DNA of 64,000 bases from Anaerolineae bacterium. GTDB lineage: Bacteria; Chloroflexota; Anaerolineae; Aggregatilineales; Aggregatilineaceae. A model generated the notes under the pieces. The model was not told the DNA's origin. It saw only the letters and a list, made by a program, of their open reading frames with translations, and ran no database searches. Positions 53,061-62,500 of the stretch are shown here, piece by piece. The stretch's first letter is position 1; every line of letters starts with the position of its first letter. The stretch covers positions 62,001 through 126,000 of the forward strand of contig JAOSJP010000039.1 in the NCBI GenBank assembly GCA_027494015.1, written 5' to 3'. The translations under genes were made by a program, and so were the position numbers.

Positions 53061-53741
53061 ATGGCCGACCAAGTGCTGTTTGTGGCGATTCCTTATGCGG
53101 CGGTGATCGTGGCGGTGGTGCTGAGCCTCTATCGCTACGCCAACAACCGTTTCAGTTATTCCAGTCTGTCCTCGCAGTTGCTAGAGAACAGCGTGCTCTC
53201 CTGGGCTTCGGTGGCCTGGCACTACGCCATCCTGCTCATCCTGGCAGCGCATGTCCTGGCGGCAGTGTTCCCTGGCCTGTGGGCCAGGCTGCTGGGCGGG
53301 CAGGTGCGGCTCTACGTCATCGAGATCACCGGCATGGGCCTGGCCCTGATCGCCATCGTTGGCATGGGGCTGTTCATCTGGCGGCGGCTGACCAACCCGC
53401 GCGTGCGCGCCGTGACCTCCACCGGCGACTGGGTGCTGCTGGTGGCGCTGCTGGCGCAGGTGGTGCTGGGGTTCGTGACCGCCTTCCTGTACCGCTGGGG
53501 GGCGCTGTGGTACCTGCAATCGGCGGCGCCCTGGCTGGAATCGCTGGTGCGGCTGAACCCGGATACGAGCTACGTGGCGATGATGCCCTGGCTGATCAAG
53601 CTGCACTTCGTGGGCGGGTTCGTGATCATCGCCTTGATTCCACTCACACGGCTGATCCACGCGCTGACCATTCCGCTCGGCTATCTGTGGCGGCCCTACC
53701 AGTTGGTAGTGTGGAACCGGCGGCAGACAGTGCGGGAGTAG
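53061..53741 (+). CDS. narI: Nitrate reductase gamma subunit, cytochrome b
   Basis: 226 residues, five membrane segments. Four heme-b histidines, His54, His64, His182 and His200, are in the same order and almost the same spacing as E. coli NarI His56/66/187/205. It takes electrons from quinol (or from NarC in Thermus-type enzymes). ATG 53061 follows GGAGCGTGAC, 15 bases after narJ. Confidence 0.95.
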   Translation: MADQVLFVAIPYAAVIVAVVLSLYRYANNRFSYSSLSSQLLENSVLSWASVAWHYAILLILAAHVLAAVFPGLWARLLGGQVRLYVIEITGMGLALIAIVGMGLFIWRRLTNPRVRAVTSTGDWVLLVALLAQVVLGFVTAFLYRWGALWYLQSAAPWLESLVRLNPDTSYVAMMPWLIKLHFVGGFVIIALIPLTRLIHALTIPLGYLWRPYQLVVWNRRQTVRE

Positions 53742-53751
53742 GACAGGAACG

Positions 53752-53778
53752 GGGCGCAGCAGAGCAGCGCCCTTTGTT
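53752..53778 (+). terminator. Terminator-like hairpin after narI
   Basis: GGGCGC / GCGCCC stem around AGCAGAGCA followed by TTTGTT. The same string occurs in the repeat at 7277-7297, so it may be a repeat remnant used as a transcript end. Confidence 0.5.
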
Positions 53779-53796
53779 ATGCACGAGGGGGCGACC

Positions 53797-54435
53797 ATGC
53801 CTACCCTGGAAGACCTGTTGCAGGCATCGGCGGCGCTTCACCGGCATCTCTGCCCGCGCCAGGTCTTGGGCGTGCGGATGGGGCTGCTGGGCGGGTGCTG
53901 GCTGGGGCTGACCGTCCCGCGCGACGACAAGCGCCTGCTGGTCTTTGTCGAGACGGACGGCTGCGCGGCGGACGGCGTGGCGGTGGCGACCGGCTGCCGG
54001 GTAGGGGGGCGCACGCTGCGCGTGGTGGACTTTGGCAAGGTGGCGGCGACGTTCGTGGACACGCGCACGGGCCGGGCGGTGCGCATCGCCCCCTCCCCGG
54101 CCAGCCGTGAGCGCGCCTGGACCTATGCCCCGGACGCCAGAAGCCGCTGGCACGCGCAGTTGGCGGGTTACCAGCGCATGCCCGACGAAGAGCTGCTCAT
54201 CGCCCAGGATGTCGTGCTGACGGCCTCGCTGGAAAAGCTCCTCAGCAAACCCGGCTGCCGGGTGAATTGCCAGATTTGCGGCGAAGAGATCATCAACGAG
54301 CGTGAAGTCGCGCGCGAAGGGATGATCCTGTGCCGGGCCTGTGCCGGAGAGGGTTACTGCCAGCCGGTCGCCGAAGCCGCGCCCTGGCCGAAGGACGTTC
54401 AAGGGCGGGCAGACTTTGCGAATGTCTGGGACTGA
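53797..54435 (+). CDS. FmdE-family protein with C-terminal zinc finger
   Basis: 212 residues from ATG 53797, six bases after GAGGGG; an upstream ATG at 53779 is less likely. FmdE-like domain ~1-140 with SAALHRHLCPRQVLGVRMG and ETDGCAADGVAVATGC. A CxxC-N-CxxC finger (CQICGEEIINE-CRACAG) sits at ~175-200. FmdE proteins accompany molybdenum/tungsten enzymes and are thought to help cofactor or metal handling. Placed after narI, a role in molybdo-enzyme maturation is likely. It lies outside the GHJI core, behind a hairpin. Confidence 0.82.
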   Translation: MPTLEDLLQASAALHRHLCPRQVLGVRMGLLGGCWLGLTVPRDDKRLLVFVETDGCAADGVAVATGCRVGGRTLRVVDFGKVAATFVDTRTGRAVRIAPSPASRERAWTYAPDARSRWHAQLAGYQRMPDEELLIAQDVVLTASLEKLLSKPGCRVNCQICGEEIINEREVAREGMILCRACAGEGYCQPVAEAAPWPKDVQGRADFANVWD

Positions 54436-54452
54436 TGGCTGTTCTTCACTTT

Positions 54453-54545
54453 ACCTCACCCCCACTCGGCGCTGAAGCGCCTCGTTGCCCCCTCTCCATG
54501 CATGGAGAGGGGGCGAGCCGAACGAAGCGAGGCTGGGGGTGAGGT
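54453..54545. repeat. REP-like long hairpin, family B copy 7
   Basis: ACCTCACCCCCACTCGGCG to GGGGGTGAGGT with core CCCCCTCTCCATGCATGGAG and on. It lies between the FmdE-like and TDT genes. Confidence 0.88.
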
Positions 54546-54617
54546 AAACGAAGCAAGCCGATCTTTGTGCTTTCTGGATGGCTGTCCGCCCCTGAAGCCG
54601 AAGGAAGAGAGGGTGCA

Positions 54618-55679
54618 GTGAAGTCCATCGAGAACGGTGTCAAAACCCTGTACCCCGGCTATTTCTCGCTGGTGATGGCGACGGGCATCGTCTCCATTGC
54701 CTGCTATCTGCTGGACATGAAGACCCTGGCGTGGTGGCTGTTCCGCCTCAATGTCGGATTCTACGTCATCCTGTGGCTGCTGACCGGCGCGCGCATCGTT
54801 CGCTACAGGGCGCTGCTGGCGGCGGACCTGACCAGTCATGGCAAAGGGCCGGGCTTCTTCACCACGGTGGCCGGGACGGGCGTGCTCGGCAACCAGTTTG
54901 TGATTCTGGCCGGAGACCGCTCCACAGCCCTGCTGCTGTGGGTTCTGGCTGTTGCCATCTGGGCCGTGCTCATCTATACGTTTTTTGGCGTGACAACCAC
55001 GCGCCACGAAAAGCCCGACCTGGCAACGGGCATCAACGGGGCGTGGCTGATCGCGGTCGTGGCCACGCAGGCGATCTCCGTCCTGGGCACGCTGCTCTGG
55101 TCTGAGTTCGGCGAGCACGTGGAGGAGGCGCTGTTCTTCACGCTGAGCATGTATCTGCTCGGCTGCATGTTGTACCTGCTGATCATCCCGCTGATCTTCT
55201 ACCGGCTGCTGTTCATGAAGCTGGAGCCGCAGGACCTGACGCCGCCCTACTGGATCAACATGGGCGCGGTGGCGATCACGACGCTGGCCGGGGCAACGCT
55301 GATGCTCAACGCGGAACGCTCGCAGTTTCTGCCAGAGCTGATGCCGTTTCTGAAGGGATTCACCCTGTTCTTCTGGGCGACGGCGACCTGGTGGATTCCG
55401 CTGCTGGTCATCCTGGGCTTTTGGCGGCACGTGTACAAGCGCTACCCGCTGACCTACCATCCGCTGTACTGGGGGATGGTCTTCCCGCTGGGCATGTACA
55501 CGACCTGCACGCTGCAACTGTCACGGGCGACCGGCCTGACGTTCCTCAAAACGATCCCGGAATACTTCATTTACGTGGCACTGGCTGTCTGGCTGGCGAC
55601 GTTCGTCGGTCTGCTGGGCAGCCTTGTCGGCAGTCTCAAGCAGCCGAAGCTCCGCCAGCGACCGAGCGTCTCGCCGTAG
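54618..55679 (+). CDS. TDT-family transporter (tellurite-resistance/dicarboxylate, TehA/SLAC1 fold)
   Basis: 353 residues from GTG 54618 (GAGAGGG upstream), chosen because the hydrophilic extension to 54567 looks non-coding. About ten membrane segments. The start YPGYFSLVMATGIVSIACYLL is the TDT signature, and GTGVLGNQFVIL and FFWATATWWIPLLVI follow. Relatives transport tellurite, malate, sulfite or act as anion channels. In this context an anion such as nitrite or nitrate is possible but unproven. Confidence 0.87.
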   Translation: MKSIENGVKTLYPGYFSLVMATGIVSIACYLLDMKTLAWWLFRLNVGFYVILWLLTGARIVRYRALLAADLTSHGKGPGFFTTVAGTGVLGNQFVILAGDRSTALLLWVLAVAIWAVLIYTFFGVTTTRHEKPDLATGINGAWLIAVVATQAISVLGTLLWSEFGEHVEEALFFTLSMYLLGCMLYLLIIPLIFYRLLFMKLEPQDLTPPYWINMGAVAITTLAGATLMLNAERSQFLPELMPFLKGFTLFFWATATWWIPLLVILGFWRHVYKRYPLTYHPLYWGMVFPLGMYTTCTLQLSRATGLTFLKTIPEYFIYVALAVWLATFVGLLGSLVGSLKQPKLRQRPSVSP

Positions 55680-55777
55680 ACCCATCAGTGGAAAGGATTC
55701 TTGGCCGGGTCTGGCAGGCGGTGACAGGTCGCTGGCGAGCGCTAGAGATAAGGAGGTGGACTTGCGTCCCGCATCCC

Positions 55778-56194
55778 ATGAAGGCCACGTATCTCCCCCA
55801 GCTTGTCCGCATGATCCCGCTGATCCTGGGCATTGTCGCGCTGGCAGCGGCCTGCTCGCCCAAGGACCTGGGATTCTCGTATAGCGATCTGCCGCCTGGC
55901 GACGCGGTGCGCGGCGCGGATGTGTACGCGCAGCCGATTGGCGGAGGCGCATCGTGCGCGAGCTGCCATCCGCTCGGCGACAGCCGGGGCGCTGGCCCCT
56001 CCCTGCAAGGCTACAGCGCCGTCGCCGGGCAGCGCGTCCGTGGGCAGACCGCCGAACAATACACCTTCGACAGCATTTTGCGACCCTCTAAGCACCTCGT
56101 GCAGGGGTGGTCCAACATTATGCCCAGTGACTATGCCGAGAAGCTCTCGCGGCAAGAGATCGCCGATCTGATCGCCTATCTCATGACCGATTGA
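55778..56194 (+). CDS. Monoheme cytochrome c lipoprotein
   Basis: 138 residues. Signal peptide with lipobox LALAAAC, Cys at ~26, so anchored outside by lipid. One heme motif CASCH (~residue 64) in a class I cytochrome c domain, with later Met ligand candidates (NIMPSDYAEKL) and IADLIAYLMTD at the end. A perfect AGGAGG lies 21 bases upstream of the only usable ATG, which is unusually far. Likely an electron carrier for the nearby respiratory enzymes. Confidence 0.85.
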   Translation: MKATYLPQLVRMIPLILGIVALAAACSPKDLGFSYSDLPPGDAVRGADVYAQPIGGGASCASCHPLGDSRGAGPSLQGYSAVAGQRVRGQTAEQYTFDSILRPSKHLVQGWSNIMPSDYAEKLSRQEIADLIAYLMTD

Positions 56195-56219
56195 AAGCCA
56201 GCCAACAGGAGATATCAAC

Positions 56220-56735
56220 GTGGACGAATACATGGTCATCCTACGTCTCATTCACATCTTCAGCGGCATCGTCTGGGTAGGCTCAGCCTGGTTCATCACC
56301 TTCTTGCTGAGTCCCGCCGTACGCGCGCTGGGGCAGGACGGGCAGGTCTTCATGCGAGGCTTCATGAAGAAGTCGCCCGTCCCTCTGGTCATGGTCTTCT
56401 CATCACTGCTGACCACAGTTTCCGGTCTGCTGCTCTACTACCGCATCTCTGACGGCTTCAACAGTGACTGGATGGGTTCTACCGCGGGGGTTGTGCTCAC
56501 CATTGGCAGCCTGGCCGGGTTCGGCGAGTTTCTGTATGGCAATGCGGTGGTCGGCCCAACCAACAAGAGCCTGGGCGCTCTGGGAGACGAGATCGAACGG
56601 CAGGGTGGGCCTCCAACCGAGGGCCAGATGGCGCGGCTGCGCGCGCTGCAGGGGCGAATGCACACCGCCGATCGGGTCAGCACGATCCTGCTGGTCATCG
56701 CGGTGGTGGGCATGGCCGGGGCGCGCTATATGTAG
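56220..56735 (+). CDS. CopD-like/DUF2269 membrane protein
   Basis: 171 residues from GTG 56220, seven bases after AGGAGA. Four membrane segments. The first is RLIHIFSGIVWVGSAWFITFLLSP, with the conserved His-x-x-x-Gly pattern of the CopD/DUF2269/DUF4149 group, whose histidines may bind heme or copper. It lies 25 bases after the lipoprotein cytochrome, so co-transcribed. The function is inferred only from fold. Confidence 0.72.
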   Translation: MDEYMVILRLIHIFSGIVWVGSAWFITFLLSPAVRALGQDGQVFMRGFMKKSPVPLVMVFSSLLTTVSGLLLYYRISDGFNSDWMGSTAGVVLTIGSLAGFGEFLYGNAVVGPTNKSLGALGDEIERQGGPPTEGQMARLRALQGRMHTADRVSTILLVIAVVGMAGARYM

Positions 56736-56769
56736 CGGACGCCTGGCTGGCTGATCACGACGCAGAATA

Positions 56770-56816
56770 CGAGCCTCTCGCCGCTGGCCTGAGCGCCAGT
56801 CCCGGCGAGAGGCTCG
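56770..56816. terminator. Long hairpin between convergent genes
   Basis: 14-bp arms CGAGCCTCTCGCCG / CGGCGAGAGGCTCG, continued by an inner CTGGC / GCCAG pair. No U-run. It lies between the CopD-like gene (+) and the phosphatidyltransferase gene (-). Confidence 0.65.
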
Positions 56817-56995
56817 CACGCCTCTGGCTGCTCTGAAGCGGCTCATGACGGCATTCCAGGCGCGCTGATCGTCAGCACGCCCAGGCTCCGGTAGGTGGCC
56901 CAGATTCGCTCCCAGACCCCAGCAGAGATTGCGCCAGTTCTGGAAAAATGAGGGGGAGGTGCGCTTCGCGGCGCATCAGCGCCGGGCAGCTCCGA

Positions 56996-57649
56996 TCAGT
57001 CTCCCACCCGCGTCTCTTTTCGTTTCTCCGGCGAGTCAGGGGGCGCGTGCTGCATCCTGGAAGTCCACTTCACCCGCTTGATGGCGAGTGGAATCTTGTT
57101 GAACAGGTCTTGAAAGAACTCCGGCATCCGCACGCGAAAGAAGCGTTTTCCCGCGAACGCCAGCATCAGGCCCACCCAGAGGACCGTCCACAGGACGATG
57201 TTCAGGTCGTTGAGCAGAGCCGCAATGATGATCCCTGCATAGATCGGGGCCTGAAACAGCACGGCCAGTGCGTTCGACAGGGTGCCCTGGCTGCCCAGAA
57301 CCAACAGCCAGAATCCCATGTAGAGCGCGGCAGGGTACGGCGACAGATATTCGGCGAGAGTCAGATAGGCCAGCAGCGCCAGGCTGAAGGCGATGTCAAA
57401 AGCCAGGTCGTGCGAACCTATCCACGTCTGGTGCGGGTAGTGACTGAGGCGGGCCAGAAAGCCGTCCAGCGTGTCCAGCGTGACCGCCAGCAGCAGCAGG
57501 ATGAAGGCAAGCTGGATGCCGTCTCTGCCGCGGGCGACGCCCAGCCAGACGAGCACCAGGGCAAGCGGGCCGCGCGCCGCCGTGCAGAGGTCAGCGACAC
57601 GCTTCTGCCAGGGCATCGGAGTCCGCATACTCTCTATGGGTTTGCTCAT
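56996..57649 (-). CDS. CDP-alcohol phosphatidyltransferase-family protein
   Basis: 217 residues with about six membrane segments. The DTLDGFLARLSHYPHQTWIG-SHDLAFD stretch matches the CDP-OH-P signature Dx2DGx2AR...G...D...D, with all three key Asp/Gly positions, so it should be active. It swaps CMP for an alcohol such as glycerol phosphate or inositol in lipid synthesis. The acceptor is not predictable. The hydrophilic tail (residues 195-217) is Arg/Glu/Pro-rich. Confidence 0.85.
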   Translation of the reverse strand: MSKPIESMRTPMPWQKRVADLCTAARGPLALVLVWLGVARGRDGIQLAFILLLLAVTLDTLDGFLARLSHYPHQTWIGSHDLAFDIAFSLALLAYLTLAEYLSPYPAALYMGFWLLVLGSQGTLSNALAVLFQAPIYAGIIIAALLNDLNIVLWTVLWVGLMLAFAGKRFFRVRMPEFFQDLFNKIPLAIKRVKWTSRMQHAPPDSPEKRKETRVGD

Positions 57650-58126
57650 TGCTTCAGTCCATGATGAACGGTGATCATGCAGCCCCGTCTATGGGGCCGG
57701 TAGCAGTGTCCATCTTATCGTTAGTCGGGGTCATTCTGCAAGACTGGGCCGCGCGCCGGGTTCATGGACGAATCGTCAGGCAGGTGCCGAAGACCTCCAG
57801 CTCCGGCTCTTCCCCCACGAGGGATGTTGTTGGCGAATTGCTCGCGTAGGGGCGTATTGCAATACGCCCCTACGAAACCGGCGCGCGCTTGGTTCGCCAG
57901 CAGAATCACGAGGGGGGAAGGGGGAAGATGCGGACCCTAAGTCTCTCCCTTTCTTGTGGGGGAGAGGTTTGTGTGTGTGGGACAACTTCTCACTTGATCT
58001 CTCACACTCCCTTGCGCAGCACCGAGAAGCGCACGCACTCATCGCGATGATGCGCCGCCAAAACAGAACAGGTTTGTTCAACCTGTTGAACGCACCTTCA
58101 CCGAAAAGCGCAGGATCGTCGCGCCT
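57650..58126. other. Repeat-filled gap before gltD
   Basis: About 480 bases: family-D repeat (~57805-57970) interrupted by the family-E element (57824-57906). The remaining ~150 bases next to gltD show nothing. No gene supported. Confidence 0.65.
57824..57906. mobile_element. MITE-like element family E with 8-bp target duplication, copy 2
   Basis: 83 bp flanked by direct repeats CACGAGGG at 57816-57823 and 57907-57914. Ends ATGTTGTTGGCGAA / (inverted) ATTCTGCTGGCGAA; core is the perfect 30-bp family-C palindrome at 57845-57874. The host sequence is a family-D repeat whose unbroken form is seen at ~11395-11425. It is the inverted counterpart of 27018-27102. Confidence 0.8.
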
Positions 58127-59551
58127 TCAGGCGAGGTAGGCGTCAATCGCGGCGGCGGTCTGCCGCCCTTCCTGAATGGCCCACACCACCAGCGACGCGC
58201 CACGACAGGCGTCGCCCGCCGCGAAAACCCCTGCGACGCTGGTCATCCGCTGATCATTGATGGCGATGTTGCCGCGCGAGTCCAGGGCGAGATTAAGGTC
58301 GTGCACCAGTCCCTCTGGCTCTACATGCACGAATCCGAGCGCCAGCAGCACGAGATCGGCTTTGAGTTCGAAGGCCGACTCTGCGATTTCGATCATCTCG
58401 CGACGCCCGTTGTGGCTCTTGCCCCATTCAATCTGGACGGCAGACAGGCGCTCGACCCGGCGACCACTCTTCCCCGCGACGAACTCCTTGGTCAGGACGT
58501 TGAACAGTCGCTCGCAGCCTTCCATGTGCGAGGAGGACACCTTGTACAGCCTCGGCCACAGGGGCCAGGGTTCGTTGGGGGCGCGGGTGCGCGGGAAGGG
58601 GGGCATGATCTCGATCTGGGTCACGCTTTTCGCCCCCTGGCGGTTGGCCGTGCCGATGCAGTCCGACCCGGTGTCGCCGCCGCCGAGCACCACGACGTGC
58701 TTGTCGTGGGCGGTGATCCGCTCGTCGGCGGGAATGGCTTCCCCGCGCACGACGCGGTTCTGCTGCTCCAGATACTCGGTGGCCTGGTGAATGCCCGTCA
58801 GGTCGCTGCCAGGGATGGGCAGATCGCGCGGCCTGCGCGCGCCGATGGCGATACAGAGGGCGTCGTACTGCTCAAGGAGCGCGCTGACGGGCAGGTCGTG
58901 GCCGACCCTCACGCCGGTCTGGATGATCACGCCTTCCTCGACCATCAGGCTCACCCGGCGGTCAATGACGCCCTTGCTCAGCTTGAAGTCGGGCACGCCG
59001 TAGCGCAGATAGCCGCCCACCGCGTCCGACGCCTCGTAGAGCACGACCGAATGCCCGGCGTGGTTCAGCGTGTCCGCACAGGCGAGGCCGGCAGGGCCGC
59101 TGCCGATCACCGCCACCTTCTTCCCGGTGCGTCGTTGCGGGGGCCTGGCCCGGACGTACCCTTCGGCGAAGGCGCGCTCGATGACGGCCAGCTCGTTTTC
59201 GCGGATGGTGACCGGCTCATCGTTGATCCCCAGGACACAGGCGGACTCGCACGGGGCCGGGCACAGCCTGCCGGTGAATTCGGGGAAGTTGTTGGTTTTC
59301 TGCAGAATGTCGTAGGCGGCTTTCCAGTCGCCTTGCTGGAGCTTGTCCTGCCATTCGGGGATCAGGCTGCCCACCGGACAGCCCCAATGACAGAACGGCA
59401 CCCCGCAGTCCATACACCGCGCGGCCTGAAAGGGTCGCATGTCCTGCGGAAGCTGCGTCTCCACCTCGTCGTAATCGCGGATGCGCTCGCGGAGGGGGCG
59501 GTAGCGGTTTTCGATGCGCTCGAACTGGATGAACCCTCTTGGATTGACCAT
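58127..59551 (-). CDS. gltD: Glutamate synthase small (beta) subunit
   Basis: 474 residues, standard for GltD. N-terminal cysteines ARCMDCGVPFCHWGCPVG and LCPAPCESACVLG hold two 4Fe-4S clusters. FAD site GSGPAGLACADTL near residue 150 and NAD(P)-binding GGGDTGSDCIGTA near 295. It oxidises NAD(P)H and passes electrons to GltB. ATG 59551 overlaps the gltB stop by one base (TGATG). With cyanase and nitrogen-oxide genes nearby it would assimilate ammonia. Confidence 0.96.
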   Translation of the reverse strand: MVNPRGFIQFERIENRYRPLRERIRDYDEVETQLPQDMRPFQAARCMDCGVPFCHWGCPVGSLIPEWQDKLQQGDWKAAYDILQKTNNFPEFTGRLCPAPCESACVLGINDEPVTIRENELAVIERAFAEGYVRARPPQRRTGKKVAVIGSGPAGLACADTLNHAGHSVVLYEASDAVGGYLRYGVPDFKLSKGVIDRRVSLMVEEGVIIQTGVRVGHDLPVSALLEQYDALCIAIGARRPRDLPIPGSDLTGIHQATEYLEQQNRVVRGEAIPADERITAHDKHVVVLGGGDTGSDCIGTANRQGAKSVTQIEIMPPFPRTRAPNEPWPLWPRLYKVSSSHMEGCERLFNVLTKEFVAGKSGRRVERLSAVQIEWGKSHNGRREMIEIAESAFELKADLVLLALGFVHVEPEGLVHDLNLALDSRGNIAINDQRMTSVAGVFAAGDACRGASLVVWAIQEGRQTAAAIDAYLA

Positions 59552-62500
59552 CAGTAGGGCACCTCCAAGTATTCTTCCTCGCGGACGTACTGGAGCAGCT
59601 TGTCCATCTCGCGGAGTTTCTGCTCTTGCAGGATGCGCCCGTATTCAAACGGCACGACCTTGATGAACCTGGGGACGTACTCGTGCCAGCGGTCGAGCAC
59701 CACCTGGGCGACGGCGCTGCCGGTGTGCTGCATGTGTTTGCCCAGCCACTCGCGCAGGAACTCCTGATCCTCGTATTCCAGCGCGGGCGCGAGATCCACC
59801 ATCGAGCGGTTGCAGAAGTAGGCGAAGGTGCCGTCTATGTTCAGCACGTAGGCGATGCCACCGCTCATGCCCGCCGCGAAGTTGCGCCCAACCCTGCCCA
59901 GGACGATGATCCGCCCGCCGGTCATGTACTCGGCGCAGTGGTCGCCGGCGCCCTCGACGACGGCAATCGCCCCGCTGTTGCGCACGGCGAAACGCTCGCC
60001 CGCCACGCCGTGAATGAACGCTTCGCCGCCGGTTGCGCCGTAGAGCACAGTGTTGCCGACGATGATGTTCTCTTCGGCGGCGAAGGTGCTGCCTGCGGGC
60101 GGAACGGCGATCAGCCTGCCGCCGGACAGCCCCTTGCCGAAGTAGTCGTTGGCGTCTCCTTCCAGGCGCAGGGTGATGCCGCGCGCCAGGAACGCGCCGA
60201 AGCTCTGGCCTGCGCTGCCTCTGAACGTGATCTGGATGGTGTCGTCGGGCAGCCCGTCTTCTCCGTAGCGGAGCGACACCTCGCCGGACAGCATGGTGCC
60301 GACGGTGCGATCCGAGTTGGTGATGGGCATTTGCGCAGTCACCGGCTCGCCGCGCTCCAGGGCGGGCTGGGCCAGCGCCAGCAGCCGGCGGTTCAACGGC
60401 GTGTCAATCTTGTGCTGCTGGTCTTCCACGCAGCAGGTCGCCGTGCGCTCGGCTGTCGGCGGTCGGTGCAGTATGGCCAGCGGATCCACCGTCCGGGCTT
60501 TCCAGTGATCAACGGCGCGCGCGGTCAGCAGGTCGGCGCGCCCGATCAGGTCGTCGAAGCGGCGGATGCCAAGCTGGGCCATGATCTCGCGCACGTCCTG
60601 CGCCAGGAAGGTGAAGTAGTTCACCAGGTGCTCGACCTGGCCCGTATACCGCTTGCGCAGTTCGGGGTCCTGGGTGGCCACGCCAACCGGACACGTATTG
60701 AGGTGGCATTTGCGCATCATGACGCACCCCAGCGCGATCAGGGCTGCCGTGCCGAAGGCGAACTCCTCCGCGCCCAGCATCGCCGCCAGCACAACATCGC
60801 GCCCGGTCTTGAGCTGTCCGTCCGTCTGGAGTCGCACGCGCCCGCGCAGACCGTTCAAGACCAGGGTCTGGTGAGTCTCGGCAATCCCCAGCTCAAAGGG
60901 CAGCCCGGCGTGCTTGATCGAGCTTCGCGGGCTGGCCCCGGTTCCGCCGTCGTAGCCGCTGATCACGATGTTGTCGGCGTGCGCTTTGGCGACCCCGGCG
61001 GCGACCGTCCCCACGCCCGCCTGCGAGACCAGCTTGACGCTGATCCGCGCGCGGGGGTTGACGTTCTTCAGGTCGAAGATCAACTGCGCCAGGTCTTCGA
61101 TGGAGTAAATGTCGTGGTGTGGCGGCGGCGAGATGAGCGTGACGCCCGGCGTCGAGTAGCGCGTGCGGGCGATGATCGCGTCCACCTTGTGGCCGGGAAG
61201 CTGCCCGCCTTCGCCCGGCTTGGCCCCCTGCGCGATTTTGATTTGCAGCTCGTCCGCGTTGACCAGGTAGAGGCTCGTGACGCCGAAGCGCCCGGACGCC
61301 ACCTGCTTGATCGCGCTGCGCGTCCACGTCCCATCCGGGCGAGGGGTGAAGCGTTCTGGCTCTTCGCCCCCTTCGCCGGAGTTGCTGCGCCCGCCGAGTC
61401 TGTTCATGGCGATGGCGATGGTCTCGTGCACATCCTTGCCCAGCGAGCCGAACGACATCGCGCCCGTCGTCATGCGCCGCAGAATGTTCTCGGCTGGCTC
61501 GACCTCTTCGAGGGGGACAGGCGTCTGTGGCTTGAAGTCGAACAGGCCGCGAATGACATGGGGTCGCTGGTTGAAGCGATTGACGTGCTCGGCGAATTCT
61601 CGATATTTGGCATAATCCCCGGAGCGCACGGCCCACTGAAGCAGGTAGATCGCTTCCGGGTTCCAGGCGTGTTGCTCGCCGTTCTTGCGGTACTGGTAGA
61701 CCCCTTCGCTGGGCAGCAGCGCGGGCCGCTGCACATACGCTTGGTGGTGATGCAGCAGCGCCTCCTGCGCGATCTCCTCCAGGCCGATGCCGCCGATGCG
61801 CGACTCCGTGCCGGAGAAGTATTCGTCCACCACCGCCTTGCTGAGACCGATGGCCTCGAATGTCTGGGCACCGTGATAGCTGCGCAGCGTGGAGATGCCC
61901 AGCTTGGAGAGCACCTTGAGCAGCCCCTTGTCTATGGCGTCAATGTAGATGTTCTCGGCGGCCAGGTAGTTGGCCGCTTCGGGCAGACGCCCGGCCTTGA
62001 ACAGGTCGTGAAGGATGGCGAACGCGCCATACGGGTTGATCGCGCTCGCTCCGTACCCGAACAGCAGGGCGAAGTGCATCACTTCGCGCGCTTCGGCGGT
62101 CTCGATGATCAGCGCGCAGCGGGTGCGTTTCTCGGCGCGAATCAGGTGATGCTGGACGCCGGCGCAGGCCAGCAGCGACGGGACGGGCGCGCGCCCGGCA
62201 TTGACGCCGCGATCCGACAGGATGAGGAAGCTGTAGCCCGCGTCCACAAGCCGCTCCGCGTCCTGGCACAGCCGGTCGAGGGCAGGCTTCAGGCCCGCCG
62301 GGCCTTCGCTGACCGGGAATGTCATGTCGAGGGTGCCCACCTTGAAGTCCGGGTTGTCCCAGTGGCGGAGCTTGTGAATGTCCAGGTTGGAGAAGATCGG
62401 GCGCTTGAACTGGATCATGTGGCAGTGTTCCGGCGTCTCGCTGAGCAGGTTGCTCTCCTTGCCGATGTAGCTGGTGAGCGTCATGACCAACTGCTCGCGG

